Source: Cupriavidus sp. P-10
GTDB taxonomy: Bacteria; Pseudomonadota; Gammaproteobacteria; Burkholderiales; Burkholderiaceae
DNA length: 64,000 nucleotides
Reading direction: 5' to 3'
NCBI RefSeq assembly: GCF_003402535.2
Contig: NZ_AP025171.1
Span: 2,852,001 to 2,916,000, forward strand
The notes under the pieces were generated by a model that saw only the letters and a program-made list of their open reading frames with translations, was not told the DNA's origin and ran no database searches. This document shows positions 1 through 9,060 of this stretch, in pieces; within the stretch, counting starts at the first letter, position 1, and every line of letters begins with the position of its first letter. The position numbers and the translations under genes are program-made.

Positions 1-681
1 CAGCTGCGCCAGCACCGGCAGGCCCGCCAGCAGCAAGGCGAAGGCTGCCAGCAGCAACGCGCCGGCCCGATGACCCATCGGCAGCCCGAGTGGCTCATGC
101 GCGCCGGCCAGCGCCGGCCGCAGCAGCGCCGCGCCCGCCAGCGCCGCAACGGTCATCACCGCCACCTGTGTCCATGGCCCCGGCAGCGCAAGCACCGCAA
201 CGGTGGCCAGCAACATGATGGCAATGCGCAGCGCGCCCCGGCACAGGGTGCGCGCCATGCCCCACACCGCCTGCGCCACCACGGCCACCGCCACCAGCTT
301 GAGCCCGTGCAGCACGCCTGGCGCGGCGGCCATGCCGTAGTGCGAGACGCCCAGCGCGAACAGGATCATCAGCACCGCCGACGGCAGCGTGAAGCCCAGC
401 CATGCCGCCAGCGCGCCGGCATAGCCCGCGCGCGACAGCCCCAGCGCGATCCCGGTCTGGCTGCTGGCCGGGCCGGGCAGGCACTGGCACAGCGCGACCA
501 CATCGGCATACGCGGCTTCGCTCAGCCACTGGCGGCGCCGCACCAGCTCGTCGCGGAAGAACGCCAGGTGCGCGACCGGACCGCCGAACGACGTCAGGCC
601 GAGGCGCAGGAACACCAGGAACACGGCAAGCGGCCCGTCATGGCGGTGGGTGTTTTCGGACGGGCTGGGCAAGGTGGCCAT
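1..681 (-). CDS. chrA: Chromate transporter ChrA family protein (N-terminal part, cut by window edge)
   Basis: The gene starts at the ATG ending at 681 and runs off the left edge after 227 codons. The translation carries the CHR-family signature near the N terminus: LGLTSFGGPVAHLAFF, then RRRQWLSEAAYADVVALCQ and LPGPASSQTGIALG. Several hydrophobic helices follow. CHR proteins are inner-membrane transporters linked to chromate or sulfate-like anion efflux. Long-chain members are two fused CHR halves and short-chain members have one; the missing 3' end prevents telling which this is. No strong ribosome-binding site is visible. The long antisense frames over it are codon-bias shadows. Confidence 0.85.
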   Translation of the reverse strand, partial: MATLPSPSENTHRHDGPLAVFLVFLRLGLTSFGGPVAHLAFFRDELVRRRQWLSEAAYADVVALCQCLPGPASSQTGIALGLSRAGYAGALAAWLGFTLPSAVLMILFALGVSHYGMAAAPGVLHGLKLVAVAVVAQAVWGMARTLCRGALRIAIMLLATVAVLALPGPWTQVAVMTVAALAGAALLRPALAGAHEPLGLPMGHRAGALLLAAFALLLAGLPVLAQL

Positions 682-887
682 GTGCGCAGGGGACGTTGTA
701 GATGAGAAAGGTTGTGTCGGTGCAACGCGCCGATTCTGCCGGATTTACAGGGACAACGGCGTGACATGAGCCTGCGGCATCACGTCCCGCCTGCCACGAA
801 GAAACATAAGAGCTCGTTACATCACTTATGCGGCAAATGTATTAAAACCAAACAACCACACCACTCCCATGGGCGGTATTACCCCAA

Positions 888-915
888 TCAAGTTAGTTTG
901 CCGCCCCGCCGTTAG
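888..915 (+). promoter_or_regulatory. Candidate FliA (sigma-28) promoter of the chemoreceptor gene
   Basis: TCAAGTTA at 888-895 and GCCGTTAG at 908-915 resemble the flagellar sigma-28 consensus (TAAA, about 15 bases, GCCGATAA), with a 16-base gap after TCAA. It lies about 107 bases upstream of the chemoreceptor start. FliA control of chemotaxis receptors is established in enterics and pseudomonads; here it is an inference from sequence. The rest of the 682-1021 gap has no supported gene. Confidence 0.45.
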
Positions 916-1021
916 CCCGCAGACGCACACGCATGCCCCGACAGGCGTCAACCATGAATGACGCCGCAGATGCGTGTCACCGATGAGCAATGCGCAATGC
1001 GCTGAAGGAGGAGTGAGAAGC

Positions 1022-2578
1022 ATGCTGGACAACCTGAGCCTGAAGAAAAAACTGCTGCTGCCGCTGGTGCTGAGCTGGGTCTGCCTGCTCGGCGTCACGC
1101 TGTGGAACGCCTGGCACATACGCAGCCTGCGCATGGAAGAGCGCCGGCTGGACCTGATCCATGTCACCGACACGGTCGTCTCGGTGGTGGCCAATTACGA
1201 GGCGCTGGCCAAGGCAGGCAAGCTGCCGCAGGAGGAGGCCAGGCAGCAGGCCATCGACCGCGTGCGCGCCATGCGCTTCGGCAGCGATGGTTACTTCACC
1301 GTCATGCGTTCCAACAGCGTGGTGCTGATGCACCCGTTCAAGGAAGACATGATTGGCAAGGTGATGGAGGACACGAAAGATCCCAACGGGGTCTACCTGT
1401 TCCGCAACATGATCGAGGTCGCCAAGGGGCCGGGCAAGGGCTTCGTCGAGTATGCATGGCCCAAGCCGGGCGCCGAGGCGGCACAGCCCAAGCTCAGCTA
1501 CGTGGCCACCTTCCGGCCATGGGACTGGGTTTTCGTCGCCGGCTTTTACATGGATGACATCGAAGCGACCTTCCACAAAGAGCTGATGAAAGCCTTCGGC
1601 CTGTTGCTGGCGGTCGGCGCGCTGATGTCGCTGGTGATGGTGCGCGTCTCCGCCAGCCTGCACCGCCAGCTCGGCGGCGAGCCGGCCACCACCGCGCAGA
1701 TCGCCGGCCGCATTGCCGAGGGCGATCTCGGCAGCCATGTCGACGTGCGCCCGGGCGACGAGCACAGCGTGCTGTTCGCGATGCAGCGCATGCAGACGCG
1801 CCTGACCGGCGCGATCGGCAGCATCCGCGGCTCGGCCGACTCGATCGCCGGCGCGGCCAAGCAGATCGCCGCGGGCAATGCCGACCTGTCGCGCCGCAGC
1901 GAGGAACAGGCCGCCTCGCTGCAGGAAACCGCCGCGAGCATGGAGCAGCTGACCAGCACCGTGCGCCAGAGCGCCGACAATGCGCGCCAGGCCAGTCACC
2001 TGGCCGAGGGCGCCTCGGACATCGCCGTGCGCGGCGGCACCATCGTCAACCAGGTGGTCGGGACCATGGGCGAGATCAAGCAGGCCTCGGGCAAGGTGGT
2101 CGACATCATCGGCGTGATCGAGGGCATTGCCTTCCAGACCAATATCCTGGCGCTGAATGCCGCGGTGGAAGCCGCCCGCGCCGGCGACCAGGGCCGCGGC
2201 TTCGCCGTGGTGGCTGGCGAGGTGCGCACGCTGGCGCAACGCAGCGCCACTGCCGCCAAGGAGATCAAGGCGCTGATCGGCAATTCGGCGCAGCGCGTGG
2301 AAGACGGCGCGGTGCTGGTGGAAAGCGCCGGCAAGGCGATGGACGAGATCGTGGCAGCGGTCAAGCGCGTGACCGACCTGATGGGCGAGATGCGTGCCGC
2401 CACCGAGGAGCAGACCGGCGGCATCGAGCAGGTCAACCAGGCGGTCTCGCAGATGGACCAGATGGCGCAGCAGAACGCGGCGCTGGTCGAAGAAGCGGCC
2501 GCCGCCGCGGCCTCGCTGGAGGACCAGGCCGACATGCTGCACCGGGCCGTCGGCCAGTTCCGGCTGGCGGGGGGCTGA
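1022..2578 (+). CDS. Methyl-accepting chemotaxis protein with single Cache sensor
   Basis: I chose the ATG at 1022 because AAGGAGGAG lies at 1005-1013; an upstream in-frame start at 974 would lack this and push the membrane helix inward. The 518-residue product has an N-terminal helix ([21 protein letters not shown]), a periplasmic sCache_2-like domain including [18 protein letters not shown] and [14 protein letters not shown], a second helix near residue 200, a HAMP segment, and a cytoplasmic signalling domain. The hairpin tip, near residues 365-410, contains [20 protein letters not shown] followed by [18 protein letters not shown]. It ends QFRLAGG without a CheR-binding pentapeptide. sCache_2 receptors often sense small carboxylates; the ligand here is unknown. 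It stands alone, away from che genes. Confidence 0.95.
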   Translation: MLDNLSLKKKLLLPLVLSWVCLLGVTLWNAWHIRSLRMEERRLDLIHVTDTVVSVVANYEALAKAGKLPQEEARQQAIDRVRAMRFGSDGYFTVMRSNSVVLMHPFKEDMIGKVMEDTKDPNGVYLFRNMIEVAKGPGKGFVEYAWPKPGAEAAQPKLSYVATFRPWDWVFVAGFYMDDIEATFHKELMKAFGLLLAVGALMSLVMVRVSASLHRQLGGEPATTAQIAGRIAEGDLGSHVDVRPGDEHSVLFAMQRMQTRLTGAIGSIRGSADSIAGAAKQIAAGNADLSRRSEEQAASLQETAASMEQLTSTVRQSADNARQASHLAEGASDIAVRGGTIVNQVVGTMGEIKQASGKVVDIIGVIEGIAFQTNILALNAAVEAARAGDQGRGFAVVAGEVRTLAQRSATAAKEIKALIGNSAQRVEDGAVLVESAGKAMDEIVAAVKRVTDLMGEMRAATEEQTGGIEQVNQAVSQMDQMAQQNAALVEEAAAAAASLEDQADMLHRAVGQFRLAGG

Positions 2579-2607
2579 TCCCGCCGGCCCAGTCCCGTTG
2601 CCGTCAT

Positions 2608-2626
2608 ACGCAGCCGCTGGCTGCGT
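2608..2626 (+). terminator. Hairpin after the chemoreceptor gene, possible terminator
   Basis: ACGCAGCC, loop GCT, GGCTGCGT form a perfect 8-bp stem 30 bases after the chemoreceptor stop and 77 bases before the next gene. There is no T run after it, so intrinsic termination is only possible; it may instead protect the 3' end. Confidence 0.35.
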
Positions 2627-2702
2627 GTATCATGAAGCGCAGCCGGCTGCATCGTGCGGCCGGCGCCCATTCTAAGCAGTCCACTACCGGGAGCGCACCA
2701 TG

Positions 2703-2951
2703 ATGGCATTCATCGGCACCGTGTTCGTTGGCCTCATCGTCGGACTGATCGCACGGGCGGTGAAGCCCGGCGACGACAAGATGGGCTGGATCATGACCAT
2801 CATCCTCGGCGTGCTCGGCTCGGTGGTGGCCGGCTACGTCGGCCGCGCGATGGGCTGGTACCAGCCGGGCGAACCGGTGGGCTGGATTGCCTCGGTGATC
2901 GGCGCGATCGTGCTGCTGGTGATCTACGGCATGGTCCGCCGCAAGGGCTGA
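2703..2951 (+). CDS. GlsB/YeaQ/YmgE-family small membrane protein
   Basis: This 82-residue protein has three hydrophobic stretches and the glycine-rich pattern of the transglycosylase-associated/YeaQ family: GTVFVGLIVGLIARAVKPG, a central GWIMTIILGVLGSVVAGYVG, and a C-terminal helix GWIASVIGAIVLLVIYG ending in basic residues. Two adjacent ATGs (2700 and 2703) are possible starts after GGGAG at 2690-2693. Family members are inner-membrane proteins linked to general stress responses, with no defined biochemical role. Its 3' end overlaps the convergent gene by 28 bp. Confidence 0.85.
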   Translation: MAFIGTVFVGLIVGLIARAVKPGDDKMGWIMTIILGVLGSVVAGYVGRAMGWYQPGEPVGWIASVIGAIVLLVIYGMVRRKG

Positions 2952-5900
2952 CTGGCCTTGCGCACGGTGATCGCATCGTTGGCGTCGGCCAGGCTCGGCG
3001 CTTCGGGCTTGGCCGGCTTGGCCGGGGCAGGCGCCGCAGGCGCCGGGGGCTGAGCCACCGCGTCCGCGCGCGGCGGGGCTTCCAGCCCCTGCGCCATGGT
3101 GGCGCCCGGCACGGCTTCGGCCGGAGCCGCCATGGTCGGCACGCGCGGCGTGCGCAGGCCCGGCGCGGCATCGCGGCAGCGCAGCAGCGCGCGGTCACCG
3201 CCTGGCGCCATTGCCGCCACCTGGGGCGCGATCGCGCGCAGCACCCGCACCGCCAGCGCGCTGGTAAAGCTGTAGCGCGCCGCGTAGGGTTCGCGCACGT
3301 TGACCACCACGGTGCCGAAGAAGCGCTCACCCAGCGTAAAGACAAAGGTTGCCGAGCGGTTCACCGAGCGCGACGAGATCAACCGACCGCCCGGGCCGTA
3401 CACCTGGAAGCGCTGGTCGCCGGTGCCGGTCTTGCCCGCCACCGTCATTGACGCACCGTCGCGCCCGGGCACCGTGAAAGCGCCGCGGATCGACTTGGCG
3501 GTGCCGCGCTCCACCACATCGAGCATCGAACGCCGCGCCAGCTCGGCCACCTCGGCCGGCAGCACGCGCTTGCCCGATCCCGGCTGCAGCACGTAGCGCG
3601 TGGCGTAGGGGGTGCCGTCGGCAAAGGCCAGGCTGCGCACCGCGGCGCTCTGCGTGACCACGCCGCCGGCCAGCAGGATGCCGGCCAGTTCGGCCAGCGC
3701 CGCCGGACGGTCGCCCGCCGCGCCGATCGCACTGGCGTACGACGGCGTCAGCGAATCGAACGGGTAGCCGACCCGCTGCCAGCGCCTGGCGATGCGGGTG
3801 AAGGCGTCCTGCTCCAGCAGCGTGCGGATGCGGTTGTCCTGGCCCGCCTTGCTGCGCGTCTTGAACAGCCACTTGTACACTTCCTGCCGCTCGGCGGTGC
3901 TGGCGCGCAGGACCTCCGTCATCGTCGCCTCGGGGTGCTGGTCCAGGTACTCCACCATCCACAACTCCAGCGGATGCACCCGTGACAGGTAGCCACGGTC
4001 GTTCAGGTTGAACTTGTCCTTGCCGTACTTGCGGTACAGCGCGGGCAGGTCTTCCTTGGCCAGCTGCTTGTCGCCCAGGCGCGCGCGCATGATGCGGATA
4101 TAGTTTTCCTCATCCAGGTAGGGGCGCGCGCTCAGCAGCGTCACCGACATGCGCACCGCGTTGATGTGCGGGATGGTCATGCGCACGCGGCCCAGCAGCG
4201 TGTCCAGCCGCTGCTCGGAATTCTTGCCGCGATAGCGCTGGTAGAAGTTGACCATGTAGGCGCTGCCTTCCTGGTCGGCGAAGCGCTCCAGGTACTCGCG
4301 CCGGCCGGGGGCATTGCGGTCCTCGAACAGCTCGCCGATATCCGGGCTGGCGTGGAAGGTCTCATAGCGCACGATGTCGCGCATCATGCGGATAAAGACC
4401 AGGTTGACCGAGTGCTGGAACGCGATGCGCACGGTCATGTTGCGCTCGCCCGCCTCGCGCTCGAAGTTGGTGAAGCTCTGCAGCCCGCCGCCGGTGTAGA
4501 AGCCTTCACCGGCGCTGCCGGAGTACTTGCGCTCCATCGCGGCCTCGAGCATCGCCATCAGTTCGCGCTCCTCGGGCTTCTTCGTCTTGGACAGGTAATC
4601 CACCGCCCAGTGGGCGAGCGCATCCTGCCGGGCCAGCCGCACCCCGGCCAGCTCGGCGCGCCCCATGCCGGCGTACTGCGCGTGCAGCTCGCTGATGATT
4701 TCCAGGTAGGTCACCAGCGTGCGCAGCTTGGCGGTCGAGCCCAGGTTCAGGCGCCCGCCACTATTGATGTCGAACGGCTGGTCGATGTTGTCGGCCTGCA
4801 CCCGCACCACATTGGCGTTGCCGACACGCTCGAACAGCGTGAAACTGGTCATCAGCCTCGACGGGTCGTCGTTATCGCGCAGCAGGTTGTGGCCGTACAG
4901 GCCCATGGCGCGCGCATCCGCCTTGTTGTTCACGCGCTGCAGCGTCTCGCTGACGATGCGCTGCGCCTCGCGGTTGACGGTGCTGTCGACCGTCAGGTCG
5001 AGCCGGTCCATGTCGTAGCGGCTTTCCACGCCGGTCAGGCGGGTGACGTCGGCACGCACGCGGTTGACGGCCTTGCGCGTGACGAACGGCTCCTGCGGCC
5101 CGCGCAACGGCGGCGCGGCCTTGTCCAGCGTCTGCGCCAGTGCCGCGTCGCGCAGCTCGGCGGTGATGATGCCGTTGGCAGCCAGCAGGCGCAGGTAGCT
5201 GCCGGTCAGCGCATCCAGGTTGGTGTCGTCGCGACGCAAATGGTAAGACGGGCGGCGCTGCGAGATGATCAGCGACAGCGCGCGCTTGTATACCTGCGCC
5301 TGGCGCGGGTCGGGCGCGCGCTGGTCCATTTCCTTGAGCAGCCGGTTAACTTCGCCGAAGTCCTCGCCGTACCAGACCCACAGCGCGTCGCCGATGCCGT
5401 TGATCTCGCCGAAGCCCTCGCGCGCCGACAGCGGCACGGTGTTGAGGTAGTCAACCACGATGCGCTCGCGCGCGCGCTGCGTGTCGGGCCCGTCGAGGTA
5501 GGCGCGCAGCGACGCCGACGCCATCTGCCGGAACTTCTCGGGGATCGACGCGGTGCGGCCCTCGGGCGAGTGCCGGTACTTCTCGATCTGCGTGGCCAGC
5601 GTGCTGCCGCCGGGCGCGTCGTGCGAGCGGTCGGCCAGCCGGATGACCTGGTCGATCACCGCGCGCGACAGCCGGCGCCAGTCCAGCGCCGGGTTCATGT
5701 TCGGGTATTCGGGGTTCAGCAGCCCCTGGTTCTCGACGTACAGCAACGCACTCACCAGCAGCGGCGGCACCGTGGCGAAGTCGGGATACTGGCGCTGCGG
5801 ATAGCGCTCGAACGCCAGCGTCAGCCCGTTGCAGTCGCGCAGCAAGAGGCCGGCCTGGTTTTTCTCGCGGTACGGCGCGAAAAAGCCCTGGTCCATCAGC

Positions 5901-6205
5901 CTGACCATGTCGGGCGACATGCGCGCCTGCTCGGCCGGAACGTAGCCGCGCTGCTGCAGCCGCTGCGCGAACTGCGGCAGCATGCCGTAGCCCATGCGGG
6001 CATCGTACGGACCGGAATGCGGGAAGCGGATGCTGTCGCTGGCGCCGGGCTGGATCTCGAAGGTCAGCCGCTGGCCGAGCTCGCCGATCAGCCGCGCCTG
6101 CCAGTGCGAATTGCGCACTTCGCTCGCGACAATGCTATACACGACGTAGACGCCCCCGGTGAGGGCGACCGCCAAGCCAGCGAAGATCCAGCCACGACGC
6201 GACAC
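2924..6205 (-). CDS. Large bifunctional GT51 transglycosylase/transpeptidase-like protein
   Basis: The 1093-residue protein starts with GTG at 6205 after AGGGAAG. It has one N-terminal membrane anchor (WIFAGLAVALTGGVYVVYSIV) and a GT51-like region with the likely catalytic Glu in LLYVENQGLL (about residue 157) and GGSTLATQIEK (about 200), replacing the usual GGSTITQQ. All three penicillin-binding motifs follow: STAK (about 492), SVN in FQHSVNLVF (about 598) and KTG in GKTGTGD (about 925). It resembles a class A PBP but is far longer than the usual 750-850 residues, with a wide gap between the SVN and KTG motifs. The last ~80 residues are Pro/Ala-rich (PPAPAAPAPAKPAKPEAP). It should polymerise and cross-link peptidoglycan in the periplasm. 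The motifs are visible; activity of the divergent GT51 part is inferred. Confidence 0.85.
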   Translation of the reverse strand: MSRRGWIFAGLAVALTGGVYVVYSIVASEVRNSHWQARLIGELGQRLTFEIQPGASDSIRFPHSGPYDARMGYGMLPQFAQRLQQRGYVPAEQARMSPDMVRLMDQGFFAPYREKNQAGLLLRDCNGLTLAFERYPQRQYPDFATVPPLLVSALLYVENQGLLNPEYPNMNPALDWRRLSRAVIDQVIRLADRSHDAPGGSTLATQIEKYRHSPEGRTASIPEKFRQMASASLRAYLDGPDTQRARERIVVDYLNTVPLSAREGFGEINGIGDALWVWYGEDFGEVNRLLKEMDQRAPDPRQAQVYKRALSLIISQRRPSYHLRRDDTNLDALTGSYLRLLAANGIITAELRDAALAQTLDKAAPPLRGPQEPFVTRKAVNRVRADVTRLTGVESRYDMDRLDLTVDSTVNREAQRIVSETLQRVNNKADARAMGLYGHNLLRDNDDPSRLMTSFTLFERVGNANVVRVQADNIDQPFDINSGGRLNLGSTAKLRTLVTYLEIISELHAQYAGMGRAELAGVRLARQDALAHWAVDYLSKTKKPEERELMAMLEAAMERKYSGSAGEGFYTGGGLQSFTNFEREAGERNMTVRIAFQHSVNLVFIRMMRDIVRYETFHASPDIGELFEDRNAPGRREYLERFADQEGSAYMVNFYQRYRGKNSEQRLDTLLGRVRMTIPHINAVRMSVTLLSARPYLDEENYIRIMRARLGDKQLAKEDLPALYRKYGKDKFNLNDRGYLSRVHPLELWMVEYLDQHPEATMTEVLRASTAERQEVYKWLFKTRSKAGQDNRIRTLLEQDAFTRIARRWQRVGYPFDSLTPSYASAIGAAGDRPAALAELAGILLAGGVVTQSAAVRSLAFADGTPYATRYVLQPGSGKRVLPAEVAELARRSMLDVVERGTAKSIRGAFTVPGRDGASMTVAGKTGTGDQRFQVYGPGGRLISSRSVNRSATFVFTLGERFFGTVVVNVREPYAARYSFTSALAVRVLRAIAPQVAAMAPGGDRALLRCRDAAPGLRTPRVPTMAAPAEAVPGATMAQGLEAPPRADAVAQPPAPAAPAPAKPAKPEAPSLADANDAITVRKASQPLRRTMP

Positions 6206-6452
6206 GTTGGGCTTCCCTGTTGGGCCGGCGCTGCGCGCAGAGGCATGCGCGCACCGGCTCGAAGCGCATTATTCTCGCGGCACGCGCAGTGCGCGTGCCG
6301 CTTCTCTTGATATTAGTAGGAGTCGGGCCCGCGTGCAGCAAGCATGCGTGGGGTCTTCGCGACGTTCTTCGCGCCGTTGTTAACGCGCGTCATCCGGAGA
6401 CGCGCTTGCGCCACATGCCGCCGCTGGCTTGCACCGCCGGCGTGCGTCGCTG

Positions 6453-7487
6453 TCATGCTTTCTGCGCGCGTGCCACCGGCCTTCCCCCGAACGGGTAACC
6501 CGGGTCGTTGTAGCCGTGGGTCGACGCATGCCCCGGCACGACCAGCGCATCGATCATGGCCTCTTCGTCCGGCGTGATTTCGACCCCGAGCGCGCCGAAG
6601 TAGTCCTCGAACTGCGCCAGCGTGCGCGGCCCCGCGATGACCGACGAGATGATCGGGTTGGCCAGCACCCACGCCGTGGCGAACTGCCCCGGCGTCAGGC
6701 CGCGCGCCTCGGCATGCGCCTTGAGTTGCTGCGCGATCACCAGCGATTCCTCGCGGAACTCGGTTTCCATCATGCGGCGGTCGGCGCGGCCGGCGCGGGT
6801 GCCCTGTCCCGGCGCCTGGCCGGGCGCGTACTTGCCCGTCAGCACGCCGCGTGCCACCGGGCTGTAAGGCACCACGCCCAGGCCATAGTGCTCGCAAGCC
6901 GGCAGGATCTCGACCTCGGGGACGCGGTTCAGCAGGTTGTAGTACGGCTGGCAGGCCACCGGGCGCGGCACGCCCAGCTCGCCGCACAGGCGGGCGATCT
7001 CGGCGATGCGCCAGCCGCGGAAGTTCGACACGGCCCAGTAGCGGATCTTGCCGCTGCGCACCAGGTCTCCCATCGCGCGGACCGCCTCTTCCAGGTTCTC
7101 GCCGGGGTAGTCGCGGTGCAGGTAGAGGATGTCGAGGTAGTCGGTCGCCAGCCGGTTCAGGCTGTCCTCGACCGCACGCGTGATCCACACGCGCGAGTAG
7201 TGCGAGTGGTTGGGCGCGGACTGCATGGCGTTGCCCAGCTTGGTCGCCAGCACCCAGTCGTGACGGTTCGAGGTCAGCAGGCGGCCGACCATCTGTTCCG
7301 AAGCGCCCTTGGTGTAGACGTCGGCGGTATCGATGAAGTTGACGCCCTGGTCACGCGCGCTGGCAACGATGCGCGCCGCCTCGGCTTCGTCGGTCTGGTC
7401 GGCGAACATCATGGTGCCCAGGCACAGCGCCGAGACGCGCAGGTTGCTGGCGCCGAGGCGACGGTAGGGCATGGTGGTGGCTGGCAT
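6453..7487 (-). CDS. Aldo/keto reductase
   Basis: A 344-residue AKR-superfamily protein. The start at 7487 follows CGGAGAA and gives MPYRRLGASNLRVSALCLGT, the usual N terminus. The catalytic tetrad is visible: Asp and Tyr in NFIDTADVYTKG, Lys in VLATKLGN and His in YLYLHRDYP-like DILYLHRDYP. The NADPH-binding C-terminal half contains SSVIAGPRTLAQ. It most resembles the Tas/YajO/potassium-channel-beta branch, which reduces aldehydes or ketones with NADPH; the substrate is not predictable. It is divergent from the FAD oxidoreductase gene with a 301-bp spacer. An earlier in-frame start at 7562 is possible but lacks a ribosome-binding site. The 6206-6452 gap holds nothing recognisable. Confidence 0.9.
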   Translation of the reverse strand: MPATTMPYRRLGASNLRVSALCLGTMMFADQTDEAEAARIVASARDQGVNFIDTADVYTKGASEQMVGRLLTSNRHDWVLATKLGNAMQSAPNHSHYSRVWITRAVEDSLNRLATDYLDILYLHRDYPGENLEEAVRAMGDLVRSGKIRYWAVSNFRGWRIAEIARLCGELGVPRPVACQPYYNLLNRVPEVEILPACEHYGLGVVPYSPVARGVLTGKYAPGQAPGQGTRAGRADRRMMETEFREESLVIAQQLKAHAEARGLTPGQFATAWVLANPIISSVIAGPRTLAQFEDYFGALGVEITPDEEAMIDALVVPGHASTHGYNDPGYPFGGRPVARAQKA

Positions 7488-7603
7488 GGGGTTCTCCGGA
7501 TATGGGTGTGACCACGATCCCACATTTTGCCGGCAGTGCGGCAATCGTGCCGGCGAGCACACCGGCAGACGGCGGACAGCGAAACAAACGCGGCTGTCAG
7601 GCT

Positions 7604-7626
7604 CCTTTTATTGCGCCTTTTATTGC
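7604..7626. repeat. Tandem 11-bp direct repeat in divergent intergenic region
   Basis: CCTTTTATTGC occurs at 7604-7614 and again at 7616-7626, one base apart, inside the 301-bp spacer (7488-7788) between the aldo/keto reductase and the FAD oxidoreductase. A GGCGGC-N5-GCCGCC hairpin follows at 7709-7725. Either could be an operator or leader structure; no regulator gene is adjacent. Confidence 0.5.
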
Positions 7627-7788
7627 ACCCCTGCTGCACCATGGCTACCCCACAATTCCGCGCGACAACCGCCTGAAATGGTTTCAAGATGTTGCTGGCA
7701 CGCCAACTGGCGGCGTTTTGCCGCCATATTCTTGCGTTTGCCGGCGGCCCCACCCCGCCGGCCTGACCAGGAACAAGGATCGGACACC

Positions 7789-9018
7789 ATGCAAACGGAA
7801 ACCACGGATGTCGTCATCATTGGCGCAGGCCCGGCCGGCTCGGTCGCGGCGGGCCTGCTGCGCAAGCACGGGATCCCGGTACTGGTGATCGAGAAGGAAA
7901 TCTTCCCGCGCTTTTCGATCGGCGAAAGCCTGCTGCCGCAGAGCATGGCCTATATCGAAAGCGCCGGCATGCTGCGCGCGGTGGTGGAAGCCGGCTTCCA
8001 GTACAAGAACGGCGCCGCGTTCTCCCGCGCCGGCCAGCACACTGCCTTCGATTTCCGGGAAAAATTCTCTCCCGGCTGGGGCACGACCTACCAGGTGCAG
8101 CGCGCCCGCTTTGACGATGTGCTGATCCGCGAGGCTGCACGCCAGGGCGCTGAAGTCCGCTTCGCGCATCTGGTCGAGAACGTCGACGTCGGCGGCGCGC
8201 AGCCCGAGGTGACGGTGCGCGCGCCGGACGGCAGCCAGTACCGGGTGCGCGCGAAATTCCTGCTCGATGCCTCGGGCTTCGGCCGCATCCTGCCGCGCCT
8301 GCTCAAGCTGGAGTCGCCGTCGGGCTTCCCGGTGCGCAGCGCGCTCTTCACCCATGTCGAAGACCGGATCGCGCCGGGGACCTTCGACCGCAACAAGATC
8401 CTGATCAGCGTGCATCCGCAGCACCCGGACGTGTGGTACTGGACCATCCCGTTCTCGGACGGCCGCTGCTCGCTCGGCGTGGTGGCGGAGAAGGCGTTCC
8501 TGGACAACTACACCGGCACCGAGACCGAGCGGCTGCGCGCGCTGGTGGCCGAGGAGCCGGGGCTGGCCAGCCTGCTTGCCGATGCCTCGTGGGACACCCC
8601 GGCGCGCCAGATCGCGGGCTACTCGGCCAACGTCAGCTCGCTGTGGGGCAACGGCTACGCGCTGCTCGGCAATGCCGGCGAATTCCTCGATCCGGTCTTT
8701 TCCTCCGGCGTCACCATCGCCTTCAAGTCGGCCAGCCTGGCGGCGGACTGCCTGGTGCGCCAGCTCGGCGGCGAAACGGTGGACTGGGAGAAGGATTTCG
8801 CGCAGCCGCTGCGTGCGGGCGTCGATTGCTTCCGCGTCTTTGTCGAGGCATGGTATGAAGGCCGCTTCCAGAAGCTGATCTTCCACCCCAACGCCACGTC
8901 GGAGATCCGCGGCATGATCAGCGCGGTGCTGGCCGGGTATGCGTGGGACCGCAACAACCCGTTCGTCGCCGATCCACGCCGCCGCATGGCAGTGCTGGAA
9001 GAGTTCTGCAACGTCTGA
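7789..9018 (+). CDS. NAD(P)/FAD-dependent oxidoreductase, flavin halogenase-like
   Basis: The start at 7789 follows AGGAACAAGGA and places the dinucleotide-binding motif DVVIIGAGPAGSVAAGLL at residues 7-24. The 409-residue protein continues with LVIEKEIFPRFSIGESLLPQ, a signature shared by geranylgeranyl-reductase-like and tryptophan-halogenase-like flavoproteins, and LLDASGFGRILPRLL. The FAD motif near ALLGNAGEFLDPVFSSGV (about residue 290) is present. I do not see the halogenase WxWxIP motif; the equivalent segment reads WYWTIPFSDG, so halogenation is unlikely. Close relatives sit in aryl-polyene and xanthomonadin-type pigment clusters beside a FabG protein, as here. Likely a reductase or dehydrogenase on an acyl or aromatic substrate; the exact reaction is unknown. 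Confidence 0.85.
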   Translation: MQTETTDVVIIGAGPAGSVAAGLLRKHGIPVLVIEKEIFPRFSIGESLLPQSMAYIESAGMLRAVVEAGFQYKNGAAFSRAGQHTAFDFREKFSPGWGTTYQVQRARFDDVLIREAARQGAEVRFAHLVENVDVGGAQPEVTVRAPDGSQYRVRAKFLLDASGFGRILPRLLKLESPSGFPVRSALFTHVEDRIAPGTFDRNKILISVHPQHPDVWYWTIPFSDGRCSLGVVAEKAFLDNYTGTETERLRALVAEEPGLASLLADASWDTPARQIAGYSANVSSLWGNGYALLGNAGEFLDPVFSSGVTIAFKSASLAADCLVRQLGGETVDWEKDFAQPLRAGVDCFRVFVEAWYEGRFQKLIFHPNATSEIRGMISAVLAGYAWDRNNPFVADPRRRMAVLEEFCNV

Positions 9019-9060
9019 CCGCCGCCGAGCCGGCATAGCCCTTATGCAAGGACAACAAGC

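Noticed and set aside
712..915. 67-codon frame upstream of the chemoreceptor
   Set aside because: No ribosome-binding site, no family resemblance, and it covers the FliA-like promoter.
4166..6310. 714-codon frame on the plus strand
   Set aside because: It is antisense to the PBP-like gene; its His/Gln/Arg/Val-rich composition is typical of GC-skewed shadow frames and has no domain.
7789..9018. Tryptophan halogenase
   Set aside because: The flavoprotein family fits, but the WxWxIP halogenase motif reads WYWTIP and the active-site Lys context is not visible, so I call only an oxidoreductase.
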